This document shows, one piece after another, positions 1 to 13,529 of a DNA stretch of 64,000 nt; positions within the stretch are counted from its first letter, which is position 1; every line of letters begins with the position of its first letter. This stretch comes from Acephala macrosclerotiorum. Lineage: Eukaryota; Ascomycota; Leotiomycetes; Helotiales; Mollisiaceae. The notes under the pieces are model-generated. The model ran no database searches. It was not told the origin of the DNA and saw nothing but the letters and a program-made list of their open reading frames with translations. Made by a program: the position numbers and the translations under genes. Where the stretch lies: assembly GCA_014904845.1 (NCBI GenBank), contig MU119212.1:124001-188000 (forward strand), written 5' to 3'.

Positions 1-60
1 GGCTTCGAGATCACATCACAGCCAGTCGCCATATCAGAATAGGGCTTGCGATCCTTCGAT

Positions 61-1289
61 ATGAGCATGCAAACTGCAGGGGATATACCCCTCTCGATCA
101 CTAGCGATAACTCCTCCTCCGAACGCCGCATCTCCCCATCATGGACCCTTGGTCAACTCAAGGCGAAGCTCGAGCCCATTACCGGCATCCCGCCTCTGTC
201 ACAGAAGCTGACCTTGAAGCTCGGGACCCTGCAATCCGTTCCTCTTGAGGCTGTTGACGAGGAGAATACACAGCTGGGGAGTTTTCCCTTGGCGCCCTAT
301 GCGGAGATTCACGTGAGTTTTGAATTCATTGATGTTCGCTTTGCGAAACAGTTTGTGACACTCCGCACCCTGTTTCGCTGAAGGCTGGGTTCCTGGCAGG
401 ACCGTTGCACCGAGGTTGAGGTTTAGCTTCGCGACGGCTCAGTGTGTTCGGTCGATCGTTCGACGCTTGCCCAGGACAAGTGTTTGTTGCGGTTCCAGTT
501 GCATTATCAAGTGATGATGAATCGGGAAGTTCTAAGGCAACAAACGATCTCCACCTTTTGCGAAGGTTCTAGCGGAGATCTTCGAACGCTTCATGCTTTC
601 GAAGTTTGAGAGTCAAGATGCCTATAATTTCCACGAATATATCTTCGGTCGGAGTTGGCTCTTTTCTAATCTGCCGCCTGTCATGATTGTCGTCCTCGAG
701 ACGTGGTCCGAACTCTATAGTAGCCGCCAAGCCACCTGTTCATGTTCGGTGTAATGCCGTCCCAAGATTTGTTTTTCCACCACTGACCTTGTCCATACAG
801 GTCACAGATACCCGCCCACCTGGCATGCGTCAAAACTTCACAGATGTCTCGTTAGTTCCGAAGTATGAGATGCCACCATCCGAGTACGAGCGGAAGACCG
901 ACAGTGTTCTAGCATGGAAGAAGGCAAAGAAGCTTGGTCGTTTCGATCCAAACGCTCCTTCAATCGAACAAGCAAAACTTCAAGCACTTGAGACGGACAT
1001 CAAGGACAGAGGCATTGAGGTAGGTAAGAGATGTCGGGTAGGGGGTGAGGATGCAAAGAGAGGAGAAGTCATGTATGTGGGCGAAGTGGAGGAGATTCCG
1101 GGTGGTGCAGGGAAATGGATTGGTGTGAAGCTGGATGAACCCGTCGGAAGAAACGATGGAAGCCTTGGAGGTAAGCGGTATTGGGGCAAAGAAGGAGATC
1201 CTAAGTTTGGGGTTTTCGTGAGACCTGAGAGGGTAGAGATTGGCGACTTCCCAGCATTGGATGACTTGGATGATATGGAGGAGATCTAA
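61..1289 (+). CDS. Tubulin-folding cofactor B (TBCB/Alf1-like)
   Basis: Two exons, 61..312 and 801..1289, give a 246-residue protein. Residues 1-84 form a ubiquitin-like domain. After a charged helical linker, a CAP-Gly domain (about residues 150-235) shows GKWIGVKLDEPVG, then NDGS and a KYG-like KFGVF segment. The C-terminus is acidic and ends in MEEI, like the EEY/F-type tails that CAP-Gly domains bind. The family works with cofactor E to take apart or fold alpha/beta-tubulin in the cytosol. The start is the first ATG in frame, with a second ATG two codons later. The intron is 488 bp, far longer than others here, but the joined frame is clean (phase 0, donor GTGAGT, acceptor TACAG). Length fits the family. 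Confidence 0.9.
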
Positions 1290-2017
1290 GTTAGATAACA
1301 GCAATCAAGAGTCAGCGAGCATACTTGCAACTTGATACTTCTTGGGAGCTCATTCTTGAGTGTCTTGCGAGCATTGCTGGCAAGTTTGGCGTAACAAGCT
1401 ACGGATTCGAAGTTGATTGTTTGAGAGAGTGGATATCTCCCGTATCTCATGAGGCACCGCAGCTCTTTCCCAGAAGGCAGCTGTTGTCTGTGCCACGTGA
1501 CATTCTCTGTCCAAACTTAGGAGGTACGATGGAGAGTACATCAAATACTAAGCACGCGTCTCATTTCTACATCCATTCAAATTTATCCCCCACCATCGGG
1601 TCTCTTTTCAGCCACTCAATCTGGTTCCTAAGCATAAGCATCAGGGGAAGCTGAATAAGGTAATATAAGCGAGCCACTGTCTGTGCGTGCATCGCGCCAT
1701 GCACATCTTAACGTCGACAGAGCTGATTGCTCTTAACTCCATCCTTGAAAGCTTTGGCGAACCATAATTCCCAAGCTCTCATCAACTTCAGCCAATATAC
1801 ACCCAAGTGGCCGGTTGTTGGCGTGCAGAGCCGCAGCCAAGCGCCGTCCCAAATTATCCTCTAGGCTGCAGCTTTATTCGAAGGATTGGCTTGGCAATTC
1901 CCTCAATTACCATCTACACCCCACGATTACCCATCATTCTCTTTCTTCTTCACCTCTAGGAACTCGTCAAGTTTTTCGAATTGCCTTCAGAACAGCTAGC
2001 GAAACAACGAGTTCAGG
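1290..2017. other. Intergenic, TBCB to DUF726 gene
   Basis: Shared intergenic DNA: the 3' flank of the tubulin cofactor gene, then the pyrimidine-rich leader (about 1900-1980) of the downstream gene. I see no coding signal, RNA gene or repeat. Confidence 0.6.
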
Positions 2018-4940
2018 ATGCCTTCGGCACAGGATCCGAAAGAGCTGAGGCTAGTGCTCAACCAAGCGCGTCGAAAAGCACTCACAAGCCTTATCGCGAA
2101 CATCCTCTCACACATGCGCACCAAAATTGAGCAATCCTTCGATTCAACTTCTCAAACAGAGACTACTTCTCTCTTTGCTGAGAATCCATACTCACGTGAC
2201 CCTTCACCAGCATCGACGCCATCGGATTCAGAGAAGAGATTGGAAGCGAGGCTTGAGAAAAATCTTTCAAATACTGGGTTACAGGAGTTGAAGAAGAACG
2301 CTCTGTTCTATTTTGATGCGTGGGCAGCGGAAGTGAGAGGCCAATATAGGAGTAAGTCGCAGACACCAACAGAAGATCCTCAATGACAGTCATTGTGACA
2401 GATAACTGTCATGCTATATTTAAGGAAATCGACTCTAACATTTTGAATTAGAAATATGTGATGGACCGGAAGACCCACGGTCAGAACAAAAACGAAGAGG
2501 TGAGATTTCCAGAACCCATCGCACAGATCTCCGACAGTTTGACTGATTGGAGACCAACTTGTCATAGAGTGGATGGCCAAACGGACTCCTCCTCCACCGC
2601 CATATTCGGCGCTGTCATCAGACGTCAAAGATATCGCAGCAGAGGTCGAAGCGGAAGCGAGAGAGGTCCAAGAGGCAAAAGACGTCTCGATATTACAGTC
2701 GTTATACCATCCAATCCCTACACGACTAACAACTATTCCAAAAGAGGATAGGATATGCGTGATCAGTTGTATGGTCTTGCTTCTATTAAGCTTGGGTCAT
2801 TACTCTGCCCATTCGCGAGTCTTGCTGTGCTATTTAACATCAGCCTTTGCCATCCCATTAGATGTACTCACGCGCGAAGAGACAGATATCGCCAAAACAC
2901 TCATTCTGGCATCAAAAGCTCTAACGGCGGATAATGAAACGAAGAAACGGCAAGCTGAAAATGCTTCATCGAGAAGATGGAAAGTCGGCCTTGCCTCAGT
3001 CGCAGGTGCAGCTCTCATTGGCGTCACTGGTGGCTTAGCAGCGCCTGTTGTAGCAGGGGCAATTGGTGGAATTATGGGTGGAGTCGGCCTGGGTGGTCTC
3101 GCCTCGTTTCTAGGGATATTTGCCATGAACGGTGCTTTAGTTGGAACTCTGTTTGGGGCATTTGGCGGCAAGATGACCGTGAGGCCACCGATTTCCTAAC
3201 TAATTTCCTGTTTTAACAGTATTTCGATCAAGAGTCGCGTCCCAACTCGTGTTCCTGAAACGAGCTTGAATAGTCACTTGCTAACACATAGTTTCTACCA
3301 GGGAGAGATGGTTGATACATACGCTAAAGAGGTTTCGGACTTCAAATTTTTGCCCATTGCTTCGGAATGGGGAGAGTTCGGGACCAAAGAAGAAGCAGAG
3401 GCAGAAGCTAGAAGGCTGCGGGTGACGATAGGCATAAATGGATGGCTGACTGCCCAAGACGACGTTGTCAAACCCTGGCGAGTTCTTGGCAGAGACTCCG
3501 AAGTCTTCGCCTTAAGATACGAGATGGATGCCTTGTTGGCGCTGGGATCCTCTCTGCAGAATATGGTATCTTCTTACGCTTGGTCTTACGTCAAACTCGA
3601 AATCCTCAAGCGTACAGTCCTTGCAAGTCTCTGGGCTGCAATTTGGCCAGTGTAAGTCTCAGTCTTAGTCAAGAAGCCGTATTCGATCGACTCGCTGACT
3701 TCAAATTAGGTACCTCTTGAAAATGGCAACGAGCATCGACAACCCTTTTGCCGTTGCACGAAACCGCAGCGAGAAAGCGGGACGGGTTCTCGCTGACGCT
3801 CTAATTAACAGAGCGCAAGGCGAGAGACCAGTAACACTCATCGGGTACAGCTTAGGTTCGCGCGTTATATACTCCTGCCTGAAGAGCCTCGCAGAACGTA
3901 AAGCCTTTGGACTCGTTGAGAACGTTATCTTCATTGGATCTCCAATTCCTTCAAACTCAAATAATTGGCGAGTGATGAGAAGCGTCGTATCCGGCAAAGT
4001 CTTCAACGTTTTCTCGGAAAACGACTATATCCTCGCATTTTTGTACAGAGCTACCAGCATTCAATTTGGCGTGGCGGGCTTGCAAAGCATTGGCGACGTT
4101 GGAGGCATTGAGAACATGGATTTAAGCAAGGAAGTCTCTGGGCATTTACGATACCCAGAATTGATCGGGAAGATATTGAAGCGAACTGGGGTTGAGCATG
4201 TCTTAGTTGAGGATACCGAGATTGAGAGTGACAACAAGGAAATTCAGTTACTTGATGCCGAAGATCCCGATACGATGGCACCGAAGGATACCAAGTCGCA
4301 TCAGATGGATCTTCTAGGCTTGATGGACGAGCCCGTTGGATTGTCCGAACTTGAAGGGGACAATGGCATGAACGAGCTGACAAGAAGTATGGCTGTGATG
4401 GATATGTCACCCCGGATCAACAAGACTTCTGTTCCCGGACCAACCTTGCAAAGTATGTCAGCATTCAGCCCGAATACCCGCCCCGATGCATCTCGAAGTA
4501 TGTCGGATCCTTCTACGCAAATTGGTCATGCAATTCCGCCAGCTCTACAAAGTCGATCTACCGATACCGACATTCTGAATATCACACAAAGTTTAAACAG
4601 CATCCACGTCTCAGATCCACCATCATATTCTCGCAGCCCAGAACCAAAACATAATCCTGGTCAATATGATTCTGATTCCGACGATGGTGGTATACAGATG
4701 ATCGACAATGACGATGATCTTGCATTCGTTCCTGGCATCCCAATGGATGATGACTGGGAACCCGAGGGGAAGATGCATGTGTTTGACGAGCCAAAGAGTC
4801 TCGGGTCGTTTCCTAGGAATAGAGGGGCCGAGATCCCCAGAACTAGTGGCCCGAGCGGAAATGGAAGCGGGGTTCGCGGAGAGGGTGGAAGTGGAACGAG
4901 CGACAATGATGGTAATGGAAAACGAACAACTAGTGCTTAA
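2018..4940 (+). CDS. DUF726/TMCO4-family membrane alpha/beta-hydrolase
   Basis: Five exons (2018..2351, 2452..2499, 2568..3178, 3302..3651, 3710..4940) join in frame to an 857-residue protein. The middle has a Gly/Ala-rich hydrophobic stretch with repeated GG and GL pairs, the membrane hairpin of this family. The hydrolase part follows: GYSLGSR is the nucleophile elbow (GxSxG), with IGSPIP after it. The last ~220 residues are a disordered Ser/Asp-rich tail. Relatives are yeast YFL034W and human TMCO4; their substrate is not established, so lipase-like activity is inference from the motif. Exon 2 is only 48 nt, but phase and sequence continuity support it. The ATG at 2018 is the first in frame after a pyrimidine-rich leader. 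Nothing looks broken. Confidence 0.88.
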
Positions 4941-7122
4941 GCGAGGCTCTATTGAAGTCCGATTTACGTTTAGGACTATAGGCCTGAGGAGATCATTGTT
5001 TTGGATAATGACTTTGGCAAGATTACCTCTCTCCACCACAACTCGTCATGATAAGCCTTCTCAACGTCAAGCCCTAATATGGAAACGCTTCTGGAGGTAC
5101 GTACTGTTTTGAATGGCGACTGTCGGAGTTGTAGCTTGTAGGGCCCTTCTCGCTGTTGGAAGCCAAGGCGTAATCTGATGGAAACCTAAAGATTGGACTC
5201 TCCTTCTGGGAGTTCTGGGGTCTGGGGTGATACTTTCTACATCTGCCGAGTCGGAAGTTCTATACTTAGGAAGAACTATAACTTTGAACACAGGTCAAAA
5301 TTTCTTTCTTTCTCGGAAACGATTGTCGCTGGTATGGACTGGGTCAGAGGTGTCATCTTCGTAAGGTTTTAAAAATCCAATATACCCCATCTTAGCACGT
5401 CTCGCGGGCATTACCCAAAACTTTAATTCCTTACCGTCGAAAATATACCCGATCAGTGTGACGAAGCGCTCTACCTTCTTGAGGAATATGTCCTAATGGG
5501 TGGTGAGACGGCTTCGGGGGCTGAGGGCCTGAGGTTGTTTCAGACGAAGTATAAACTCCAACGTCAAAGCACCTTCAAAATGCTAACAGTCGTCATAGAT
5601 TCTAAACACGTTCCATGAGTCGTCTATAGAGTTTCTTTGCCGCATCTCAGCCTCCAAACTCTGTTCTCAACCACAGACTTTTTCTTTTTCAAGATGCCGC
5701 TCCAATCAGCGAGGATTATAAAGATCCCCGTCAGCATACTTTCTCTTCTACGACCCTCCCAGTCCTTCAACTTTAGTTGTGTCAATGTCCACCTCGGGAT
5801 ATTGCGAGAACTCTATCGCCTGTCGTCTCACATTTACGGCGTCTGTCTCCCTTGCTGCAAACCTTCCCGTTGCGCCGCCATCAACCTTCTTCGAGGTGAC
5901 TCTCCACTGACCACCCTGCAGCTAGCATCCTAGATCACAATCACTACGATCCCGGCGATGAGCTCAGCCCTAATGTTCAACTTCCCTTCTATAAACTCCA
6001 AGAGCCTCCGCCACGAACTCTCTCGGAGCCCGAACTTTGTCGGAGGGCCTAGAGACTCCGAGACAACCATGCGACTATCAATTCTTATGCCGTTGCGAAA
6101 GTGTGCTGATCTAGACTTCTTGTCTCCTTCAACCTTCTTTTCGAAATTTGGAACACTCTGGTGTTGTTCTGGAACGCAACTGGTACCCTCCCTGCTGCGA
6201 ACAGGACTTTTGCGACTCACCCCACTTCGATATAGTTTCCGCATTGCAATCGTCAACTGCATTGCAATTTGGATATGGCATCACAAGATCAAAATTCACT
6301 CCACATTCAAACATCTCCACATCCTCTTTCAGCTCCCTTCGCAATGCCATGAGTTTCTCCCCTTCCCCAACACTTGTTAATGCCAAGTGTTACGTAAAGA
6401 ACCAACATCTTGCCACTTAAACTTTGCTGATTTGCTTCCCTTCTCCTTCTAAAACTTCTACTGCTAGATGAGTTCTTAGCCAGAAATTCAAGTCCCGAAA
6501 CTGGGGATTGTCCGAACCTCAAATCGGAGACTCCCCTAACGTCGATCTCTGGGAGATCGTCGGTTCTGCTCTGCTTGCAGATCGGGATGCCTGGATCCAG
6601 GCACCGATGTCTGGGCACTTGCTTTCGGGTCGGGATAGGGGTTTCCGAAGTCATTGAACTTTCCATGCTTATGGTGGCCCCACATGATATCCCTCGTGTT
6701 CACTCCAAGTTCTGATGTGGGATCGGGAGGAGTGGCGAGTAGTCGAGTTTTTGTTTCAAATTACGAGCCCCACGTTTCGGCTTGATCATACTCGGGATAC
6801 TGTTCCTGCTTTCCCATGTTTGCTTCTTGCTTTTTTGACAGATCTGCATCCACTTGTCTTGTCTTCTGACTTCTCGGTCTTTCCTGTCATTGTCAAGATT
6901 GAACATCCTTTGTAAAGCCTCTCGCATCGAATTGTTTCAAGGATGGCTCGTTAGAAGTTTTCTAATCACCCGAAATTCTGGAAGATTGAGAACGCCGTTC
7001 CCCAACTTCGAACTTCATCGACGAAGGTGGCATAGACATGAACACGTCACTTTGTATTTGATCTGTATGCATCGTCACGTTCGATTATGCCGGTCAGAAG
7101 GTATTCTCCAGCTGTCTACAAG
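4941..7122. other. Long stretch without an assignable gene
   Basis: Open frames of 60-140 codons occur on both strands between about 5640 and 6930, but none shows a family signature and none joins to another through clear splice sites. The plus strand at 5640-6400 is CT-rich and shifts frame repeatedly, so a decayed gene is possible but not shown. Confidence 0.4.
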
Positions 7123-8900
7123 CTAAGCAGGACCAAACACCATTCCCACCTCAAGTCTCCTCCCCCTCTCCTCAACAATCTGCAATCTCCTCCTGATCTC
7201 CTTTCTTGGAATTAGGAACTCTGTTGAAGCTCTGGCCAAAGTCACAACTTCACCATACACAGCTCTCGTTTTGCCAACTTGCTTCAAGATCTGCTCTACT
7301 GTTGCGTTGTCGTCCACGTCCCTCAGCAGTGGCGCTTCAAATGCCTTTGCTGTTTCCAGGACACTTAAACTTGCTTTTCGACCTAGTTCCCACCATCCGT
7401 AGTACAGTGGTAGGGCTGAAAGGAGACCTAGGAAGTTGATCAGGATGGCGATTGCCATGATCGTGTAGTTGGACTGATACACCGTCATCGTCCTCTGACC
7501 TGTGCAAGGCACCACCTGAGCATATTTCGGATCTGGATTTCTAATCGGTGTATACACTGCAAGTCGAAAAGCCAGTTCGTCAGCTGTTGCAATCATCGCG
7601 TCGATAGGGTTCTTCTAATAGGTAGAATCGCTGATCATCCAGTCTGATCCGAGGGACATGTATTGGTTTGCAGTCTAGCTGTGGATTGGAGTGTCCAGTT
7701 CCCTGATTCAAGAGCTTCAGAGCTGTTGTCTTTGCTTTCGACTGAGAGGATGCTGGTTGATTGGTAGAGGGTAGAGGGAGTTGAGGTAGTAACCAAGTCC
7801 GGCTGCGATGCTTCCGACAGCTAACGGCTCGTTATTTTCGTTTCGGACTGTGGATGGGACATATCTAAAGGTTTGTCTGTGTATCGAAATTGCCGGAGGG
7901 AGCCTACGTTGTATTATTCTCGAAATAGAGACTCGGGTCGTCGTTTATGCTTTGGAAGAAACTTGGATCACCTTTGACGAGTTGATAGATGATGTTCCCA
8001 TTGATCATAATATCATAACGCCTGACAACCAGGTCCAGTGTGCAGCTCGAAGATGAGATGTAGGTTACATTCATTCCTCCATCAAGAAATGTTGAGTTGA
8101 GAGTAATTTGCGTGTTGGGGATGCTCTCAGCAGCACCGAAGTTGTAGCATAGTTCATGCTTGAATTGAAGACAGTGACTCCGTTGGTACCGACGGCAGTT
8201 TTTGAGCCATCAAAGGGAGCCGTGCTGTTGATGCAAGCTGCTCGAAATCCAAAACCCTCTAGCTTGTTAGCGCTGATTGACCAATGTCAGGGATGAGAAT
8301 TCACCCTCACAGTTGCAGAGCAGTAGTCTCCGCAACTAGGAGCATCGGTGTAGTTGTATTCGTTTGTCGTCTGGTTCTTAACGATACCCATGAAACTCGA
8401 GGTGAGGTATGAAATATTGCTAGGCGAAGCTGTGATGGAAGTGCCAGTTGTCACTCCCAAGGCGTCGACGGAAGTGTTCAACTCTTGTGCAAAGTTGACG
8501 GTAATGTTTCCGGAAGTTTCCACGATTGTAGAACCAAATGCTGAGGCTTTCTGGATGACTGGACCTCGAAAAACAGACAGGGTCGTGAGCATGTTAGAAG
8601 GTTAGAAGTCAGCTATAGTGTTGTCTTATGAAGAGAAATCTTACCAAAGGCAACAATTAGCGTCTTGAAGTGCCTGCTACCGCGGAACACAGGTGAAAGG
8701 GCTATGAGCAACGATGTACCACCCGCATACGTGTGGAAATTGCCTAGCTACTCCATTGAGAGGATTCTGAGCGACGATCAAGAGAGGACATACGTCGGAT
8801 CCCAATACCACAACATTCTGAGTTCAACCAGACAATACAGGTCATCAAGGAATCCTCAAAATGCTACGCTGGTACCAAATTCGATGCTTCGGCGTAGGTC
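7123..8900 (-). pseudogene. Decayed multi-pass membrane protein gene
   Basis: Read from 8900 down to 7123, homologous-looking sequence runs on but jumps frame. A segment with many N-glycosylation sites (8592..8306) ends in a donor-like GTGAGG. Next come segments holding GFRAACINSTAPFDG, SCTLDLVVRRYDI and AAGLGYYLNSLYPLP, then a C-terminal segment with a membrane helix followed by YYGWWELGRKASLS. Lesions seen: frame changes near 8135, 7760 and 7660, a TAG at 7615-7617, and no usable acceptor upstream of 8592. The design (extracellular glycosylated loop, late membrane helix, cytosolic tail) matches large orphan membrane proteins of ascomycetes, possibly DUF3176-like; the family name is a guess. 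The 3' third is the best preserved part. Confidence 0.6.
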
Positions 8901-10274
8901 TCTCTAAAACGCACTCCGCCGCATAAGAGGCTTTTAAAAGGCCTTCGGTTCCGCGTTGACTAGTTGTGCAGAGCTCAAATATATCGGGGTAAAAGAAATA
9001 TTAAGATGCGAATCATACGATGGAGCAGCTACGGTATGGAATATCGTCAGAGTCATTGCCAGACAACACCTCAACCCTGGAAGGCGTTGCACTCCTTAGA
9101 AGTTGGGTACACTCTATCACTGTTTACGACAAGAAGGAAGCAACAGTGGAGGTGTCATCTCTGAGCCACGAACAGCCTCCATTACATCCGTGGAAGCCAG
9201 GGTACCTCAATCGCATCCCTTGGGTAGGCTTGCTGGCGATGATTGTGAATATCTCTTGTTCATACAACACCACATCAGAAATAAATGTTCTAATGAAATC
9301 CAGGCACGATCGCTTCGATTGTAGTCCTTTTGTGTTGAGCAATCATTCGGGAGTCGATACCTGGAATAAAAATTGGCAGCCGTCCGCCTAGCTTGCAGCT
9401 GCATCGACGCTAACCTGTCTCTAGCGCTAGCTCTAGAGGAGGGATTGGCTGTTGTATTCTGGAGAGAACTGGGCAGGGGGGCAAGAGGCACAAAGTGACC
9501 GGTCAAAGGAATGTGAGTCAGCGTAATAATATCAAGTTATCGCTCAGCCCATGAGGCCTAGCGATCAATTGTCCAATGATTGTAACACCATGGAATATGT
9601 AAGGGTTGTATTTTAGACCCTGCATATGTGGGCTCAGTCGCTACCAAGGGAGTTCTTGCGTGACGTGAGGGTTAGTGAATTGCTGACAGCTGTAATCAAG
9701 CGGTGAAGGCTGCGGTGATCAGAAAATGTTAAATAAAGCTTTCACGACAAGAATAGAATTATGAGTGAATCTGCGTTGCGAAGGTGGCGGGGCGAATGAA
9801 AAGGCTAGAAGACAACAAGAGATAATATAGCGAGGTAAGAGAAGGGAAATGCAGGAGCAAACGACTCGAACAAAAGTTGTAGGATTCTTTATTAGCGAGT
9901 TCAGCTCAAACCCCGTTTAACCTCGTCGACTCCCTCATTCTATCGCATTGAAACAATAATTTTCACCGAGTGCTTCGGTACGTAGGGCCACTATCTTCTT
10001 CTCAGCTTTATCCTCCGAAGCCCCATCCTGATCGCATTCCCGACCCCTTGAGTCTTAAACTCCTCTCTCACAGTTTCCCTCTCTTATGGCGGGGTCTTCT
10101 AAATCGCCTCATTCCTCTTGGCTTGCCCACAGATCTCGTCTCGGTCGGCCAGGTGTCCGTGGTTCGTTTCTGCTCGTGAACTATTCTTGCTTCAAAAGGT
10201 CCAGATGAAATGCTGGCGTCGATCCGGTGTTCTCTAGCACACTCGTCTCAAACCAGCGACTGAGTGACACCTCA
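8901..10274. other. Intergenic, nothing recognised
   Basis: AT-rich DNA between the decayed membrane-protein gene and the next minus-strand gene. Only short, featureless open frames. No RNA gene or repeat recognised. Confidence 0.5.
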
Positions 10275-11011
10275 TCACCAATCCATATCAAACAAATCAT
10301 CCCTTCCGCGACTCTGAGCCCTCTGTCTCTCCCTGGGCTGATTCTCATACTCCGGCCTTGCTGAGTACCGCACACTACAACAATCCACAAAATCAAACAC
10401 AATCAAAAGCGCATGCATGATTCTATATCCAATTAGCCCCTGTCCTCTCCCCTCTCTCCCTGATCAACACAAACACAAATATCACTTACCCAACAGCAAC
10501 AGCAAACCAAGTCTCCACAATATTAAACGGGCTCGCGTTGTACTCATTCAAAGTAACGATCTTGTGCGAACCCCAAGCATCAAGAAACAAGGCAAAGAAA
10601 GACCAGATGAGAAGACATAAGGTGCTGAAATCGAGGGCGATGAGGATTATAGGGTGGATGCGCGGTACCGGATCGCGGAGCTTGTGGATGTAGCGGCTGG
10701 CGAGAGCAGTGATTTCGGCAGTGTTGATTATTAGGGAGACGAATGCCTGATAGGTATTGTTAGACAATGCATTTATGGTGAGGCTGATGTTGACGAGGTC
10801 GAAGAAAGGGATAGGTCGAAGTCGAAGTGAAGACTGGGTAGTAAGAAGTCTTGGCGCTTACGGATATAAAAACAGTAAACCATGTCCTATGCCTGGTAGC
10901 GCTAACAACAATAGCAATAATGATCGCCGTAAACGCGACCAGAACAGCCGCAACCCTCAAACTAAGTTGAGCCCACAACACGCGAGCAGGCTTAGGTGGA
11001 ACACCAGACAT
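10275..11011 (-). CDS. Small four-helix membrane protein (MARVEL-like topology)
   Basis: Three exons on the minus strand (11011..10862, 10746..10490, 10422..10275) give 184 residues. There are about four hydrophobic segments, near residues 15-35, 48-65, 80-105 and 125-150. The middle has RYIHKLRDPVPRIHP between helices two and three, and helix three contains LCLLIWSFFALFLDAW. The C-terminus is charged and ends in GRDDLFDMDW. The length and four-helix plan resemble fungal MARVEL-like proteins, which sit in the plasma membrane or endomembranes; no function can be stated. All three junctions use GTAAG-type donors and keep phase. The ATG at 11011 begins MSGVPPKPAR; ATGs further upstream lack the same quality of sequence. 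Confidence 0.75.
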
Positions 11012-13529
11012 TATGATTATGCGGTAGCAGGATCGTGAGTTCGAAAAGAGTGGCATCATACGATAACTATCAGAAGACGAGTAGGATGTCAAACGGAGAT
11101 TCTACAAACAGGAAGAGGTCAGACACTTATGGACCTGGCTTGGCCACCAAAGCCTAATTTACAGTTTGTGGCTGATCCGAAGTCTTGGGATGAGATGCAG
11201 GGGCGACATGATAGAGAGTCGTTTATGTGATGATGTGCATATTCTGGGGGAGTGCTGTTCAGGCTAAAGGGGCGGTTAATGCGAATACTAGCATCTTGTT
11301 GGTCCGTACGAAGTGAGGGAACACAAGACTTGGATTGTCAAACATTGTCATAGCGAAGGACATTGATATAGGGTTTGAGATATCAAAGGAAATTCCCTAA
11401 GCCGTGGACAATCGCCATCGATGAAGGACTGCGCCTCACGCGGCATCGAAGGGAATGAGGAAAATCCGAAGGTTCAAGAACGTAGGTATTCTGGACGTGA
11501 TACAATAGCATCGAGGCTTGTCAAATGATTTGGAAGGACAACATCTTCAACAAAATCCCAACAGAATATCAACAAAATAAAGTGAGTCGTGATGCCTAAT
11601 TACTTCAACATGATAGGATAAAAGGCAGATAGCAAGAAGCAGCTTTATTCGACTTCGACCAAGTCCAACAACGAACGACCGGCATAATACAGACCTAACT
11701 GGAGATTTGTTGCCTTCATAGAAAATCGAATGGTAGTCGATTATGCATGCAGGAGCTGACTGAAGAGTCTGCTAGATTGAAATGGAGCCATTACAGGAAG
11801 TCGTTGGCCTGTCACGTGCAGATCACGAGTGCTATACCTGATACACTCCCGAGACACCTCAAAAGAACATGTTTGTCTCGAGTTTTGACAGAACATGAGC
11901 AACAGATGAACACGACTACGGCATGGAGTTGTCCCGAGAAAGGGTTCAAGTCGGTACTGCAGAGGCCGTCAATACCGATGAAGGCGTTCTCATCCTCGGC
12001 TTGGGCGCATTCATATGGCATTCGAATGGTCGAATCCAGGCCTTATGCGTCCACCCGTTCATGACTGTCAGGCGAGCTTCTGCTCCGGGACTCGCGGATA
12101 CAAATAACCTTAAGATCTAGAAAAATGCGGCAGGATAAGGCAGTGTAACCGTAACGAGTGTCTCCATCGGTGAGGGTGCATGGTCTCCAGAAAAACTGCT
12201 GGCTCAGCATCGATCCGAGGAAACCGAGAAAGCGGAACTCTCCTTCGCCAGCATTCGAGATTCTTCAATGGATCCAAAGGAGTAGAATGCCCTGGATTGT
12301 TGGAGACAACAAAAAACGTCGCATGCGCAGCAGTCTCTCGTACTGGCCGTTGGCGCATTGGTTTCGTTGAAAGGATTACTTCCGAAATGATTTCAACGAT
12401 TCCAAGGATTCAAAAGATCTCAGAAAACCTCCGATAGAGGAAAGTGATTGGCCGTCTCATCCAGGATGTTGTCCACGTCCAAGCGTCATTGATAAATGCC
12501 ACGGTTGATCCCTCCCGCTTGGGGATGCTTAACTGCCGGAGATCAGTCCCAAACCTTAAAGGCATTGAGGAGGGCATTCGAGGATATTCGGTAGAGTGGC
12601 AGCAGAGCAGTGAGTGCTGGTGGCCATAATATTTGAAGATGGTGAGGTCGATGTCGGGCGGTTGTCTGACTGTAAGTAATTTCAAATCCTGAATTGATAG
12701 CCAGCCGGTATGCGAGAAGAAAGGGGCAGTGCAAGCTTGTCCAAGAAGAATTGGGGTTAGACAAGAACCTCGTGACGAGGGATAAGTCGACAAGTTGGGC
12801 ATCCACATCGTGTTTTGGCCGGTTCGCGGGGCGTCAGCGGGAGCCATACTTCCTTGACCGGGCTCGCAGTGGTTCCCCTGTTCATCCTTCTTCTCCACAA
12901 CCGCAAATCACCATCTGGACTTTCTCAAGCAGACAGTTGTCTGTTGGTGGCTGCTGAGACGGCTGCGTAAGCAGGTGCATCAAGAGCAGCCCGGACGTTG
13001 ACGATGCCGACCTTCCCTGGGCTGATCCTTCGGTTTCCTCAAGAACACCACCTTCCCCGCGTACAGGGCAATATTTGTGTTGATATTCCGACGTGATCGA
13101 CTGCGGATTGACTTCCAAACACCGCCAGCGCCACCAGTCGGAGACGAATATCAGAAGTTACCAGATCGCATTTGTTGTTGTAGCACATTCGAAGTCGTAC
13201 GCAGTCACACTTTCGAGCATCGAAAACAGACTTCTATTCTGGCTACCCCCTTTGGATTGTCAGTACCCTCTTCTGCATCTAATATACCCCGGCTCCTGCA
13301 TACAACGAACCAGATTAGCGGCTATCCGAGATCGCATTAATCGCCGCTCTTTTCTCTAACCCGAGACCTTTACTAAGCGATAAGGTTACGGCGACTCTCC
13401 AAACAGAGACAAGGTTTCATCTTAGACTTCTTGTCTCTGCTTCCTTCAACGACCTTTCAACGAGCTGGATATGTGAGGGACCGGTGCAGACGACATCTCT
13501 TCCTATTTTCTTTCCTTTCTTCTTCAACA
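11012..13529. other. Long stretch without an assignable gene
   Basis: Contains the 5' flank of the gene ending at 11011 and the CT-rich leader of the RING gene (about 13430-13529). Minus-strand frames at 12410-12900 have some amino-acid plausibility but change frame and match nothing I know. Confidence 0.4.

Noticed and set aside
5637..6930. Overlapping open frames on both strands
   Set aside because: No family signature, no consistent splice path, and the best plus-strand reading changes frame several times.
12410..12898. 162-codon minus-strand frame
   Set aside because: No recognisable motif, no convincing neighbouring exons, and two competing frames in the same stretch.
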